Origin: an uncultured Methanomethylovorans sp.
Lineage (GTDB): Archaea > Halobacteriota > Methanosarcinia > Methanosarcinales > Methanosarcinaceae
Length of the DNA: 64,000 nucleotides
NCBI RefSeq assembly: GCF_963678545.1
Contig: NZ_OY782870.1
Span: forward strand, 1,240,001 to 1,304,000
Direction: 5' to 3'
Shown: in pieces, positions 1 to 9,191 of the stretch
Numbering within the stretch: the first letter of the stretch is position 1
Layout of the letters: every line of letters begins with the position of its first letter
Made by a program: the position numbers and the translations under genes
The notes under the pieces: model-generated
What the model was told of the DNA's origin: nothing
What the model saw: the letters and a program-made list of their open reading frames with translations, nothing else
Databases searched by the model: none

Positions 1-1212
1 AATGCCGACGTAGTAGTACTCAACACCTGTACTGTAAAGTATTCTACTGAACAGAAGATCCTGCATAAGATCTGGGAGCTGGGGGAAAAAGGCAGAGAAG
101 TAGTAGTAGCTGGCTGTATGCCTGAAGTGCAGCTTGAGGATATCATCCATAATAATCCTGCTGCTCACATTTTGGGTGTCAATTCCATCTCAAGGATAGG
201 GGATATCTTGAATTCAATTGCTTCACCGGAGATTTCTTCACAAAATACTTCTCGACAGGCTTTACATGTGTTTTCTCATGAACCTCAAGGTTTCATTAAT
301 GTGCCAAGATTCAGGTTCAATTCTAATATCCATATCTGTCAGCTTTCCCAGGGATGCAACAATGCATGTTCCTATTGTATAGTCAGGTTCGTAAGAGGCC
401 CACTGAGGTCTTTTAATCCAGATCCCATTGTAGAGGATATACGACAAGGAGTTGCTGAAGGATGCAGGGAAATATGGCTTACTTCACAGGATAATGCTCA
501 ATATGGTATGGATCTAGGATATCAGCTTCCTCAGCTTCTTGAGAGAATATGCGATATACCAGGCGATTTTAAGGTACGTGTGGGCATGATGAACCCCTTT
601 TCTGTGCTCCCTATACTGGATGAATTATTGAACGCTTTTGAGCACGACAAAATCTACAAGTTAGTTCATTTGCCGATACAATCAGCATCAAACGATGTTC
701 TGAAAAAAATGAACAGGTTTCATTCTATAGAAGAGGCAAATCATCTAATCAGTTGTTTCAGAGATCGTTTTGATGATCTTACTCTGTTTACTGATATCAT
801 CGTAGGTTTTCCAGGGGAGAAGGATACTGATTTCATGAAAACAGTTGAATGGGTGAAAGAGTACAGGCCAGAAAAGGTTAACATTTCAAGGTATACTCCC
901 CGTCCGCATACAAAGGCGCTTGAATACCGTAACATTGATTCGCGTATAGTCGCGCAGCGTTCTAATGAACTGCATTCTGTATGTGAAAAAGTCAAAATAG
1001 CTGTCAGAAAGAGTATGATGGGATGGACTGGCCGGGTCTTTATTTCTAAAGAGGCTAAAGTTAAAGGTCTCATGGCACGGACGGCATCCTATAAACCAGT
1101 GGTAATTCCGGAATCATCTGCCATCCCTGGAAGCTATTGTGAGGTTGAGATATTCGATGCGACCCCTGGATATTTCCTGGGAAGAGTCAATTTAAATCAA
1201 AATAATTTTTAA
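1..1212 (+). CDS. tRNA methylthiotransferase (MiaB/CDKAL1-like), 5' truncated by window edge
   Basis: The frame is open from base 1, so the true start lies outside the window; the ATG at 118 is internal. The visible N-terminal part carries cysteines of the UPF0004 domain (NTCTVK, codons near 22-39, and AGCM near 112-120). The radical-SAM CxxxCxxC motif (GCNNACSYC) has its cysteine codons at 355, 367 and 376, and a TRAM-like RNA-binding tail follows (about 1010-1200). This layout is that of archaeal methylthiotransferases of the CDKAL1/MtaB group, which are known to convert t6A37 of tRNA to ms2t6A with an extra Fe-S cluster as sulfur donor. The choice of t6A rather than i6A as substrate is inferred from the archaeal context. 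It ends in TAA and overlaps the convergent CLC gene by four bases. Confidence 0.88.
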   Translation, partial: NADVVVLNTCTVKYSTEQKILHKIWELGEKGREVVVAGCMPEVQLEDIIHNNPAAHILGVNSISRIGDILNSIASPEISSQNTSRQALHVFSHEPQGFINVPRFRFNSNIHICQLSQGCNNACSYCIVRFVRGPLRSFNPDPIVEDIRQGVAEGCREIWLTSQDNAQYGMDLGYQLPQLLERICDIPGDFKVRVGMMNPFSVLPILDELLNAFEHDKIYKLVHLPIQSASNDVLKKMNRFHSIEEANHLISCFRDRFDDLTLFTDIIVGFPGEKDTDFMKTVEWVKEYRPEKVNISRYTPRPHTKALEYRNIDSRIVAQRSNELHSVCEKVKIAVRKSMMGWTGRVFISKEAKVKGLMARTASYKPVVIPESSAIPGSYCEVEIFDATPGYFLGRVNLNQNNF

Positions 1213-2975
1213 TCAGATTGATATTTCATTCTTCCCACAATTGTTTTATCATACAATTTTACGATATCACTGCGCGTGATAATTCCAAGTATTTGTTTGT
1301 TGTCTTCCCTTGATACTACAGGAAGCCTGCCTATATCTTTTGTTGCAAGGCGCTGAAGTACAGTGTTCAAAGATTCGTCTGGGTACGCAACAACTAAATT
1401 TGAAGTGGCAATCTCACCGATGGTTTTGTCATTTTCTCCCTGTTTTACCTTGTCCCGAATGTCTTTTAAGGTTACTACACCCCACAACTTGCCTTCAGAA
1501 TCCATCACGGGAAATCCTATATGACGGCTGGATTGCATGAGGGCGTTGAGTGCCTCTACTTTTTTGTTCATAGAAATGGTTTGCACTTCTCTTTTCATGG
1601 CATCGGCAACTTTTAATGACTCCATTATGTCCACTTCTTTTCCTTTTCGTATGGTGAATCCGCGTCTTCGCAGTGATTCAGTAAAAATGGACTCTGGATG
1701 AAGAGCACTTGAAATAAGATTACTCAACACGCATGCAAGCATTATTGGAAGCACAAGATTATAATCATGTGTCAGTTCAAAAAGGATTAGTATAGCTGTG
1801 AGTGGTGCCCGTGTAACGCCAGTGAAAACAGCTCCCATTCCAGCCAGGGCATAAGCACCTGGTTCTGATGTGAAACTTGGGAATATTTGATTCACAATGA
1901 ATCCATAAGCTCCTCCAAGCATAGAGCCTATGAATAGTGCCGGAACGAATGATCCACCGGAACCTCCAGACCCCAGGGATAAAGAGAATGCAACTATTTT
2001 CAGCAATAGAAGCGCGACTATGACCTTGAAGACTAATTCATTTGCCAAAACCTGGCTTATTACTTCATATCCTACACCAAATATCTGAGGATAAAAAAAG
2101 CCTATCACTCCAACACCAAGCCCGCCAATTGCCGGTTTTATTATTGGATGAACTTTAAGAGAATTGAAGAAATCTCTACATCTATATAAAGAGCGCATGA
2201 ATATTACAGAAACTATACCTGCAAGTACTCCAAGAATCAGGTATAAGATAGATTCTTGTAATGGATTGACAAGTTGATATTGCGATATCTGGATTGGTCT
2301 GACGCCGAAAACTACGTTGGATGTAAGAGTAGCAAAAACTGAGGCTATGACAATAGGAATAAATGTGCTGGATTCGAGCTCTCCTAAAATTACTTCTACG
2401 GAGAAAACTACACCTGCAAGAGGTGCATTGAATGCAGCTGCTATACCTGCGGAGGCACCACAACCCAACAGTATTTTCAGCCTGTTTCCTCTCATTTTAA
2501 TCGCTTGGGCTAATGTGGAACCAATTCCTGCGCCAGCAAGCACTACAGGCGCCTCTTTACCTGCTGATGCCCCAGAACCTAATGATATAAGTGAGGATAA
2601 TACTTCAAGAAACACATTCTTAGGCTGCATTTTACCGCCATGAAGTGTGGTAGCTTCGATGACATTCTCAATGCTATATCTTTTCTTTTTCATCAGATAA
2701 TGTGTTATCATTCCCACTAACAAGCCGCCAATTGCGGGGAGGAATATTATATAATAATCTGATTCCCCTGGTTTGTGTTGAAAAAATAAATGAGAACTGA
2801 GTGCGAGGGAACGATCATATAATACTATAGTAAGACCAGTTAATACCCCTACTATCAGAGCCAGTGAATTTGAGACAACAGAATCTGTGTGCAACCATTG
2901 CACTAGATTCCGTTTTTCATTATGCAATAGTTCGCTTAGATCCAAAAACGTCATCTCATTATAATTTAATTGCAA
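1209..2975 (-). CDS. CLC-family chloride channel with C-terminal CBS pair
   Basis: A 588-residue polytopic membrane protein. The CLC core spans about residues 35-430: the gate loop GSGASAGKEAP places the gating glutamate at E141, NAPLAGVVFSVEV lies at 183-195, and the glycine-rich anion loop GSGGSGGSFVP follows near residue 335. Two CBS domains (about 455-580, starting VADAMKREVQTIS) probably bind adenine nucleotides and regulate gating. The internal proton glutamate of bacterial exchangers (second E of FIIEEM in E. coli ClC-ec1) is Val195 here, as in animal CLC channels, so passive chloride conductance is more likely than Cl-/H+ exchange; this is inference. The canonical N-terminal GSGIP loop is not evident. 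It is convergent with the preceding gene and divergent from acd. Confidence 0.9.
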   Translation of the reverse strand: MQLNYNEMTFLDLSELLHNEKRNLVQWLHTDSVVSNSLALIVGVLTGLTIVLYDRSLALSSHLFFQHKPGESDYYIIFLPAIGGLLVGMITHYLMKKKRYSIENVIEATTLHGGKMQPKNVFLEVLSSLISLGSGASAGKEAPVVLAGAGIGSTLAQAIKMRGNRLKILLGCGASAGIAAAFNAPLAGVVFSVEVILGELESSTFIPIVIASVFATLTSNVVFGVRPIQISQYQLVNPLQESILYLILGVLAGIVSVIFMRSLYRCRDFFNSLKVHPIIKPAIGGLGVGVIGFFYPQIFGVGYEVISQVLANELVFKVIVALLLLKIVAFSLSLGSGGSGGSFVPALFIGSMLGGAYGFIVNQIFPSFTSEPGAYALAGMGAVFTGVTRAPLTAILILFELTHDYNLVLPIMLACVLSNLISSALHPESIFTESLRRRGFTIRKGKEVDIMESLKVADAMKREVQTISMNKKVEALNALMQSSRHIGFPVMDSEGKLWGVVTLKDIRDKVKQGENDKTIGEIATSNLVVAYPDESLNTVLQRLATKDIGRLPVVSREDNKQILGIITRSDIVKLYDKTIVGRMKYQSD

Positions 2976-3090
2976 CTTGCAATTTATATATCAAATCGTA
3001 TGTAATTCAATATATTATATCTCTCTTTCGCCTCCCTTAAACTTATCTCTTATTACTTCGTCTAAATAATATACATAATCAGGGAAATAT

Positions 3091-5181
3091 ATGTTCGATA
3101 AATTGTTCAATCCGGATGTTGTTGTGGTCATAGGTGCATCTCGTACAGAAGGAAAGGTGGGCCATGCGGTACTAAAGAATCTCCTGCAGGGAGACGGTCG
3201 TAAGGTCATTCCTATTAATCCTAATGTTACTGAGATTCTGGGGTTGAAATGTTATGCTGACATTCTTGATGTCCCAGAAAAAGTGGATCTTGCTGTAGTA
3301 GTGGTTCCTGCAGTTGCAGTTCCTTCTGCAGTGGAAAAATGTGGTCAAGCAGGCATAAGTTATGTAGTTGTGATATCTGCAGGCTTTAAGGAAGCCAGCC
3401 TTGAAGGTGCAAGGCTGGAAAGGGACATTGCATCTATTGCTTCTAAATATGGCATAAGAATGGTTGGCCCGAACTGCTTGGGAATAATCGATACTTCCTC
3501 TTCACTCAATGCATCATTTGCTGCATCAATGGCTCTTGAGGGAAATATAGCTATGATGTCCCAGTCTGGTGCCATCTGCACCGTAACTCTGGACTGGGCT
3601 GATAGGGTAGGGGTAGGATTCTCTAAATTCATAAGTCTGGGGAACAAAGCCGATCTTGGAGAAAATGATTTTCTTGAGTTATTTATGAATGACGATTCCA
3701 CTTCTGTAATCGCTGCCTATCTGGAAGGTGTGAAGAATGGTCCACGTTTTATGGATGTTGCAAGGCATGTTACCAGAGAGAAACCGGTGATCGTAGTAAA
3801 ATCAGGCCGTACAGCTGTGGGTTCAAGGGCAGTATCTTCACATACAGGTACACTTGCAGGATCAGATGCTGCATACAATGCAGCATTCAAACAGAGTGGT
3901 GTCATTAGGGCCGATTCTCTGGAAGAAATGCTGGATTACAGCAGGGCTTTTTCTGCATATCCTTTGCCCAAAGGTAAGAAAATTGCAATACTTACAAATG
4001 CAGGAGGACTTGGCATACTAACTGCTGATGCATGTTATAGCAGCGGTCTTTCCATAACTTCTTTTGACGAAGATACTATAAAAAAATTAAGGCAACGTCT
4101 TCCAGAAGCAGCCGGATTTTATAATCCAGTGGACATTTTAGGAGATGCTAGCCCTCAATTATATGAATATGCATTGGAAGTGCTATTAACTGATCCTAAT
4201 GTGGATGGCATCATTGTACTTGTTTCTCCTCAAGCTATGACTGATGTACCTGCTATAGCACAGGTTCTTATTAACGTTATTAAGAATTCCAACAAGCCTA
4301 TTTTGTGTAATCTTGCAGGCGGAACGCGCATTGCTGCAGGAGAAGAACTGCTGAATAAGTATGGTGTACCTAATTATTCTTCTTGCGAAAGGGCTGTTGC
4401 CAGTATGAAAGCTCTATGTGATTACAGTTCCATAAAGGTAAAAGACTATAGTGCACCAGTTTTGTTGGCCGTTGAAAGTCATACTGCAAGAAAGATGATA
4501 GATGATGCAATAAGTAGTGGAAAAAGGACACTTGGTTTGGAGTCTATAGATTTGCTAAAATCTTATGGCATTCCAGTGGTTCAGTCTAAGATGGCTGACA
4601 ACCTTGCAGAGGCTATAGTAGCATGTGAGCAAATAGGCTATCCCGTTGTAATGAAGATTATTTCTCCTGATATCTCTCATAAGACAGATGTAGGTGGTAT
4701 CAAACTTAATCTGAAGAATGCAGAGGATTTGGAGCGTGCCTATCTCACAATGATGTCAGATGTTAAACATTACATGCCTAATGCCAGAATAACGGGTGTG
4801 CAAGTGCAGCAGATGGTAACAGGTGGTAAGGAAGTTATTATCGGCATGAATCGTGATCCCCAGTTTGGTCCTCTTTTAATGTTCGGGCTGGGGGGTGTTT
4901 ATGTGGAGTTTCTCAAGGACGTATCTTTTGCTGTGGCTCCTATCAACGATAAGGAAGCCCAGCATATGATCTCATCTATCAAAACATATCCACTTATAGC
5001 AGGTGTAAGGGGTGAAACGCCTTCAGATATCAAAGCCATAATTGATACTTTGCTTAAAGTGTCACAGCTTGTGATGGATTTCCCTAACCTGATGGAATTC
5101 GAGATAAATCCTCTCATGGTCATGCCCGAAGGTAAAGGCTGCCTTGCAATGGATATCAGGATGACATTAAGACAGGAATGA
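3091..5181 (+). CDS. acd: Acetate--CoA ligase (ADP-forming), fused alpha-beta
   Basis: A 696-residue fusion of both subunits of ADP-forming acetyl-CoA synthetase, catalysing acetyl-CoA + ADP + Pi to acetate + ATP + CoA (reversible). The N-terminal CoA-binding Rossmann domain begins VVVIGASRTEGKVG (about 10-25). The succinyl-CoA-ligase-like part carries MMSQSGAIC and SSHTGTLAG, in which His251 matches the phosphorylated histidine of the family. The ATP-grasp beta part occupies about residues 470-690 (GYPVVMKIISPDISHKTD, then the EFEINPL end). In this family the enzyme recovers ATP from acetyl-CoA or helps acetate uptake. It is followed after 78 bp by a Pta-like DRTGG gene on the same strand and then by the convergent AMP-forming acs, forming an acetate-metabolism block. 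Acyl specificity cannot be read from sequence. Confidence 0.92.
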   Translation: MFDKLFNPDVVVVIGASRTEGKVGHAVLKNLLQGDGRKVIPINPNVTEILGLKCYADILDVPEKVDLAVVVVPAVAVPSAVEKCGQAGISYVVVISAGFKEASLEGARLERDIASIASKYGIRMVGPNCLGIIDTSSSLNASFAASMALEGNIAMMSQSGAICTVTLDWADRVGVGFSKFISLGNKADLGENDFLELFMNDDSTSVIAAYLEGVKNGPRFMDVARHVTREKPVIVVKSGRTAVGSRAVSSHTGTLAGSDAAYNAAFKQSGVIRADSLEEMLDYSRAFSAYPLPKGKKIAILTNAGGLGILTADACYSSGLSITSFDEDTIKKLRQRLPEAAGFYNPVDILGDASPQLYEYALEVLLTDPNVDGIIVLVSPQAMTDVPAIAQVLINVIKNSNKPILCNLAGGTRIAAGEELLNKYGVPNYSSCERAVASMKALCDYSSIKVKDYSAPVLLAVESHTARKMIDDAISSGKRTLGLESIDLLKSYGIPVVQSKMADNLAEAIVACEQIGYPVVMKIISPDISHKTDVGGIKLNLKNAEDLERAYLTMMSDVKHYMPNARITGVQVQQMVTGGKEVIIGMNRDPQFGPLLMFGLGGVYVEFLKDVSFAVAPINDKEAQHMISSIKTYPLIAGVRGETPSDIKAIIDTLLKVSQLVMDFPNLMEFEINPLMVMPEGKGCLAMDIRMTLRQE

Positions 5182-5259
5182 GAAGTGGTATTAGATGATA
5201 GATTATCTTTATTAGAAATAATCAATTAGTTACTATTAAGGAGTGTTAGGAGGGAGATT

Positions 5260-6333
5260 ATGGCTTCAATATTGGTAAGCTCATCGGAACAGTATTCAGG
5301 AAAAAGCTCTCTGTGTTTGGGTTTTGGCGTTATTCTTAAAGAGAGGGGTTACAAGATCGGATACATGAAGCCCATTGGCAATCTGCTTATAGATGTCAAT
5401 GGATCACTTACAGATGAGGATGCCGAAGGAATAAGGAAATTATTGGCATTACAGGACGATCTAAGTTCCATTACTCCAATTTTGCTTACGGAGAACCTTA
5501 CGGATGATGCTCTAATGGGTGTGGAAAAAGGTCTCGATTCCAGGTTGAAGGAAGCTTATGAAAAAATATCAAAGGGTAAAGATGTGGTCCTGTTGGAAGG
5601 GGCAGGGGGCATCGGCGGCGGGGCAATGTACAATCTCTCAGACCCAGAGATAGCCACAAAGCTCGATACCAAGATGCTGCTTATCACAAGATATGATTCT
5701 GAAAGAGCTGTTGACCGTATCCTCTGCGATCTGCGTATAATCCAGAACACAGAGATCCTTGCAGGCATAATACTTAATGAGGTGCCTGTGGGTAAACTTG
5801 AAACCGTTTCTCATTTGGTGGTGCCTTTCCTGGAGAAAAAAGGTATAAAAGTGTTCGGCTCCATCCCCGAAGATGATATGCTGCGTTCAGTATCAATATC
5901 TGAAATAGTCGAAGACCTTAATGCAGAAGTACTGGTGGGTGCAAACCACTTGGAAGATTTGGTAGAACATTACCTTGTAGGTGCTATGGAGGTAGGGTCT
6001 GCCATAAAGTATTTCAGACGTATGCCTAACGCCGCTGTGATCACTGGTGGTGATCGTTCAGATATACAGATGGCTGCCATTGAGGCTAAAGTAAAGTGCC
6101 TGGTGCTCACAGGCAACCTACGCCCCAGTGGTGCAGTGCTGGGAAGTGCGGAGGAGGCCAATATTCCCGTGATCCTTGTCAGGGGTGACACCATGAGCAC
6201 CATCGAAAAGATGGAGCACCTCATTGGCCATGCACGTATAAAGCAGGAAGCTAAAATAAAAAGGGTAGTGGAGCTTATCAAGAAGTACGTAGATGTTGAT
6301 GGGTTGATCGCGGAAATGGGACTTACTAAATAA
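5260..6333 (+). CDS. Phosphotransacetylase N-terminus-like P-loop/DRTGG protein
   Basis: A 357-residue protein with an N-terminal BioD-like P-loop ATPase fold (SSSEQYSGKSSLCLGFG, about 7-23; switch-like VVLLEGAGGIGGG, about 107-120) and a C-terminal DRTGG domain (about 215-330, containing ITGGDRSDIQ). The same two domains form the N-terminal half of long bacterial phosphotransacetylases, but the catalytic PTA_PTB domain is missing, so it should not have acetyl transfer activity itself. The start is well supported by a strong Shine-Dalgarno (AGGAGGGAG) seven bases upstream. Position directly downstream of acd suggests a regulatory or nucleotide-sensing partner of acetyl-CoA synthesis; that is inference. 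The stop lies two bases from the convergent acs stop. Confidence 0.82.
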   Translation: MASILVSSSEQYSGKSSLCLGFGVILKERGYKIGYMKPIGNLLIDVNGSLTDEDAEGIRKLLALQDDLSSITPILLTENLTDDALMGVEKGLDSRLKEAYEKISKGKDVVLLEGAGGIGGGAMYNLSDPEIATKLDTKMLLITRYDSERAVDRILCDLRIIQNTEILAGIILNEVPVGKLETVSHLVVPFLEKKGIKVFGSIPEDDMLRSVSISEIVEDLNAEVLVGANHLEDLVEHYLVGAMEVGSAIKYFRRMPNAAVITGGDRSDIQMAAIEAKVKCLVLTGNLRPSGAVLGSAEEANIPVILVRGDTMSTIEKMEHLIGHARIKQEAKIKRVVELIKKYVDVDGLIAEMGLTK

Positions 6334-6335
6334 GT

Positions 6336-8300
6336 CTATTTTCCACTTTTATTATGGAGATTTTCGATTTCTTTTGTCCTCTGCCTGAGTATTTCTACAA
6401 TATCAGGATTTTGTAGCGTTGTGACATCGCCAGTGTTCCTGTCATTGACAATGGCCTTGAGCACACGGCGCATTATTTTTCCACTTCTTGTTTTAGGCAG
6501 ATCGTCTGTGAATATCACCTGCTTTGGCCTTGCAAAGGGACCGATGTTTATTGCCACATGGTCGATTAGTTCTTTCCTTAGTTTTCCAGTGGCCACTATC
6601 CCTGAGCGAAGAATAACATAACAATAGATCACTTCTCCCTTGAGTTCATCCAGCTTTCCCACAACTGCCGATTCTGCAACAGCAGGATGTGATATCAGTA
6701 CACTTTCCACTTCTGCAGTACCGATAAGGTGTCCAGCTATCTTGATACTATCATCGACACGCCCAATTATCCAGAAATAGCCATCTTCATCCTGTTTGGT
6801 ACCGTCCCCTGCAAAATATGTTTTTCCATCCCATTTGCTCCAATATGTTTCCTTGAAACGTTCACTATCGTTGAAGATGGTGCGCACCATACTAGGCCAG
6901 GGTTTCTTGATGGCGAGGAGGCCATCCGTTCCTCGGGGCACTTCATTGCCTGTCTCATCAAGCACGATTGCTTCTATTCCTGGGAAGGGTCTTGTGGCGC
7001 TACCGGGTTTGAGTGTGGTAATTCCAGGCAGGGGGGTTATGAGCACCATGCCTGTTTCTGTTTGCCACCATGTATCAACTATGGGACATTTCTTTTGTCC
7101 TATATGTTCATGATACCAGAGCCAAGCTCCGGGATTGATGGCTTCTCCAACGCTTCCCAGCAGGCGCAGTGTGGATAGGTCATGTTTATTTGGCCATTCA
7201 GCACCCCATTTCATGAAAGTCCTGATGGCTGTAGGTGCAGTATACAGTATGGTAACTTTGTGCCTTTCTATGATATCCCACCATCTATCCTTTTCAGGGA
7301 AATCAGGTGCACCCTCATACATCACTATTGTAGCACCATTTGATAGAGGTCCATAAACAAGATATGAATGCCCTGTGATCCAGCCGCAATCAGCAGTACA
7401 CCAGTAGATATCATCTTCTTTCAGGTCGAATATCCACTTAGTAGTGACATGTGTGCCCACCATATAGCCGCCTGTAGTGTGCACAATACCCTTGGGCTTG
7501 CCAGTGGTACCACTGGTGTACATGAGAAAAAGCATGTCCTCTGCATCCATTGGTTCAGCTTCGAACACAGTGCTTTCGTTTTTCATTATCTCATGCCACC
7601 ACACATCTCTTTCAGGGTTCATCTCCACCTCAATGCCGGCTTGCTTTACAACTATCACCTTTTCGATGCACTGGCACATCTGTGCATCCCTGTCTATTTT
7701 CTTTTTCTGTTCCACCACATTACCTCTACGGTAATATCCATCACATGTAATGATGAACCTGCTATTGGAGTGTCCTGTCCTTGTGAACAGGGCTTCACCA
7801 GAGAAAGCTGCAAAAACCACATTGTGGGGTGCGCCTATTCTTGCACAGGCTAGCATAGAGATCACTACTTCAGGTATCATGGGCAGGTAAATGGTCACAA
7901 CATCTCCTTTTCTGACGCCCAGTTTTTTCAGGGCATTGGCAAAGCGGCAGGTCTCATCCAGAAGTTGCCTGTATGTATATGTACTGACATCTCCCATTTC
8001 CCCTTCCCAGATGATGGCTGTTTTGTCAGCTCTTTTTTCCATATGCACATCCAGGCAGTTGTAGCAGGCATTTAGTTTCCCTCCCACGAACCATTGTGCG
8101 TTGGGTGGCTGCCAGTCAAGTATTTTGTCCCACTTTCTGAACCATTGAATGTCATGAGCAAGCTTGTCCCAGAATCCTTCCAGATCCTGTGCTGCTTTTT
8201 GATACACACCAGGATCATTGATATTTGCGTTCCTTACAAAATCCCGCGAAGGTGTACACTCTTCACTCATGCGGTTTTCTTTGTTTGTGTTTACTCCCAT
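6336..8300 (-). CDS. acs: Acetyl-CoA synthetase (AMP-forming)
   Basis: A 654-residue enzyme that activates acetate with ATP through acetyl-AMP to acetyl-CoA. It has the usual Acs layout: N-terminal ACAS_N segment, the P-loop-like LMYTSGTTGKPKGIVHTTGG core, the DTWWQTETGM substrate loop, the YFAGDGTKQDEDGYFWIIGRVDD hinge region, and the C-terminal lysine motif KTRSGKIMRR that is acetylated in bacterial Acs. Length is typical. The ATG at 8300 is chosen because GGTG lies seven bases upstream; an ATG at 8312 and one at 8270 are alternatives. It ends in TAG, but downstream in-frame sequence is antisense to the neighbouring gene and the C-terminus is of normal length, so this is a true stop. A 17-bp palindrome lies about 60 bp upstream. 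The high-affinity route complements the ADP-forming enzyme. Confidence 0.95.
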   Translation of the reverse strand: MGVNTNKENRMSEECTPSRDFVRNANINDPGVYQKAAQDLEGFWDKLAHDIQWFRKWDKILDWQPPNAQWFVGGKLNACYNCLDVHMEKRADKTAIIWEGEMGDVSTYTYRQLLDETCRFANALKKLGVRKGDVVTIYLPMIPEVVISMLACARIGAPHNVVFAAFSGEALFTRTGHSNSRFIITCDGYYRRGNVVEQKKKIDRDAQMCQCIEKVIVVKQAGIEVEMNPERDVWWHEIMKNESTVFEAEPMDAEDMLFLMYTSGTTGKPKGIVHTTGGYMVGTHVTTKWIFDLKEDDIYWCTADCGWITGHSYLVYGPLSNGATIVMYEGAPDFPEKDRWWDIIERHKVTILYTAPTAIRTFMKWGAEWPNKHDLSTLRLLGSVGEAINPGAWLWYHEHIGQKKCPIVDTWWQTETGMVLITPLPGITTLKPGSATRPFPGIEAIVLDETGNEVPRGTDGLLAIKKPWPSMVRTIFNDSERFKETYWSKWDGKTYFAGDGTKQDEDGYFWIIGRVDDSIKIAGHLIGTAEVESVLISHPAVAESAVVGKLDELKGEVIYCYVILRSGIVATGKLRKELIDHVAINIGPFARPKQVIFTDDLPKTRSGKIMRRVLKAIVNDRNTGDVTTLQNPDIVEILRQRTKEIENLHNKSGK

Positions 8301-8358
8301 TTTCCACACCACAAAGTTGTTGTTCCTATTTTTTTATTGGGTCCGATGACTGAAATAG

Positions 8359-8375
8359 TTTGCTGTGACAGCAAA
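8359..8375. promoter_or_regulatory. 17-bp perfect palindrome upstream of acs (candidate operator)
   Basis: TTTGCTGTGACAGCAAA reads as two perfect 8-base arms around a single central G. It lies between the acs start and the 3' end of the isf-like gene, just upstream (in the acs direction) of an AT-rich stretch at about 8325-8340 that could serve as a TATA element. The symmetry and position suggest a dimeric regulator site for acs. A hairpin role at the 3' end of the flavoprotein gene is the alternative, but no U-tract follows. Confidence 0.45.
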
Positions 8376-8438
8376 ATTGGCATGAAGTAAGCAAAAAGAG
8401 AAACAAAAGAGAAATAAACAAGTAAAGCAGAAACGATC

Positions 8439-8999
8439 TTATTTCATCTTTTCAAGCACATCGCACATTTTATTGATGGTATCAACAGCCGTTTGCATAC
8501 CCTCTGTGTCTTCAAGAGCAGGCTTTTGCAGGATGCCGCCGAAATGTCCTCCATCGCCGACAACTATCATCCCATGTATATGCATCCAGTCGTGGATTGT
8601 CTGGATGGTCTTCTCCTGTCCGCCATTGCGTGAGCCTCCAACTGCTAAAGATGCACCCACTTTGTTCTTTAACTGGAAACCCTGCCTTCTGTGCAGTACG
8701 CTGCGGTCGAACAAAGCTTTAACTTGAGCCGTAACTGATCCAAAATACACTGGTGATGACACAATAATGGCATCCGCTTCTTTCAATTTCTGGTATACTT
8801 TTTGCATGTCGTCGTCGATAGGACACATTTCTTCATCCCTGCATATTCCACATGCAGTGCATGGAGCTATCTTTGACGATGATATGAGCACACTATCAAC
8901 CTCAAAGCCTCTGCTTTTTGCGATCCCAAGAACTTTCTCTATAAGTTTATCATTATTGTCACCTTTAACGGGGCTTGCGGAAATACCTAATATCTTCAT
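8439..8999 (-). CDS. Iron-sulfur flavoprotein (Isf-like), NADPH-dependent FMN reductase fold
   Basis: A 186-residue flavodoxin-fold protein. The start MKILGISASP carries the FMN phosphate-binding loop, and a compact cysteine motif C47-x2-C50-x2-C53-x5-C59 (followed by PIDDDM) matches the 4Fe-4S motif of archaeal Isf, a small electron-transfer flavoprotein known from Methanosarcina. SSPVYFGSVTAQVKALFDR is the second flavin-contact region typical of the family. An in-frame ATG ten codons upstream is possible, but the start at 8999 fits the family. Probable role: electron transfer from ferredoxin, or reduction of oxygen or peroxide; the exact partner is unknown. The gene is divergent from pgk, with an inverted repeat between them. 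A related protein lies at 60892-61557. Confidence 0.82.
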   Translation of the reverse strand: MKILGISASPVKGDNNDKLIEKVLGIAKSRGFEVDSVLISSSKIAPCTACGICRDEEMCPIDDDMQKVYQKLKEADAIIVSSPVYFGSVTAQVKALFDRSVLHRRQGFQLKNKVGASLAVGGSRNGGQEKTIQTIHDWMHIHGMIVVGDGGHFGGILQKPALEDTEGMQTAVDTINKMCDVLEKMK

Positions 9000-9065
9000 A
9001 TGAATCATGCATGTGAAATACGACTGCATTTATTATCTTTTGCTTTTGGTGCAACACTAGTTCCA

Positions 9066-9085
9066 ATGTGTTAGAAGGAACACAT
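9066..9085. promoter_or_regulatory. Inverted repeat in the isf-like/pgk divergent region
   Basis: ATGTGTT and AACACAT form exact 7-base arms around a 6-base spacer. The repeat lies just downstream (isf direction) of a TATA-like ATTTATATTTA on the minus strand at about 9084-9095, so a bound protein could block isf-like transcription. Short arms mean chance cannot be excluded. Confidence 0.3.
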
Positions 9086-9191
9086 AAATATAAGAATAAA
9101 TTCATTTATAATTCTACTTCGATGTTTCAGACGTAAGTGTCGAAATATTCTTACTTTATTTATATTAACGACTGATAGCGGTGATTGAATT

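Noticed and set aside
6312..6338. TAG stop of acs considered as readthrough
   Set aside because: The enzyme has normal length and the downstream frame is antisense to the DRTGG gene.
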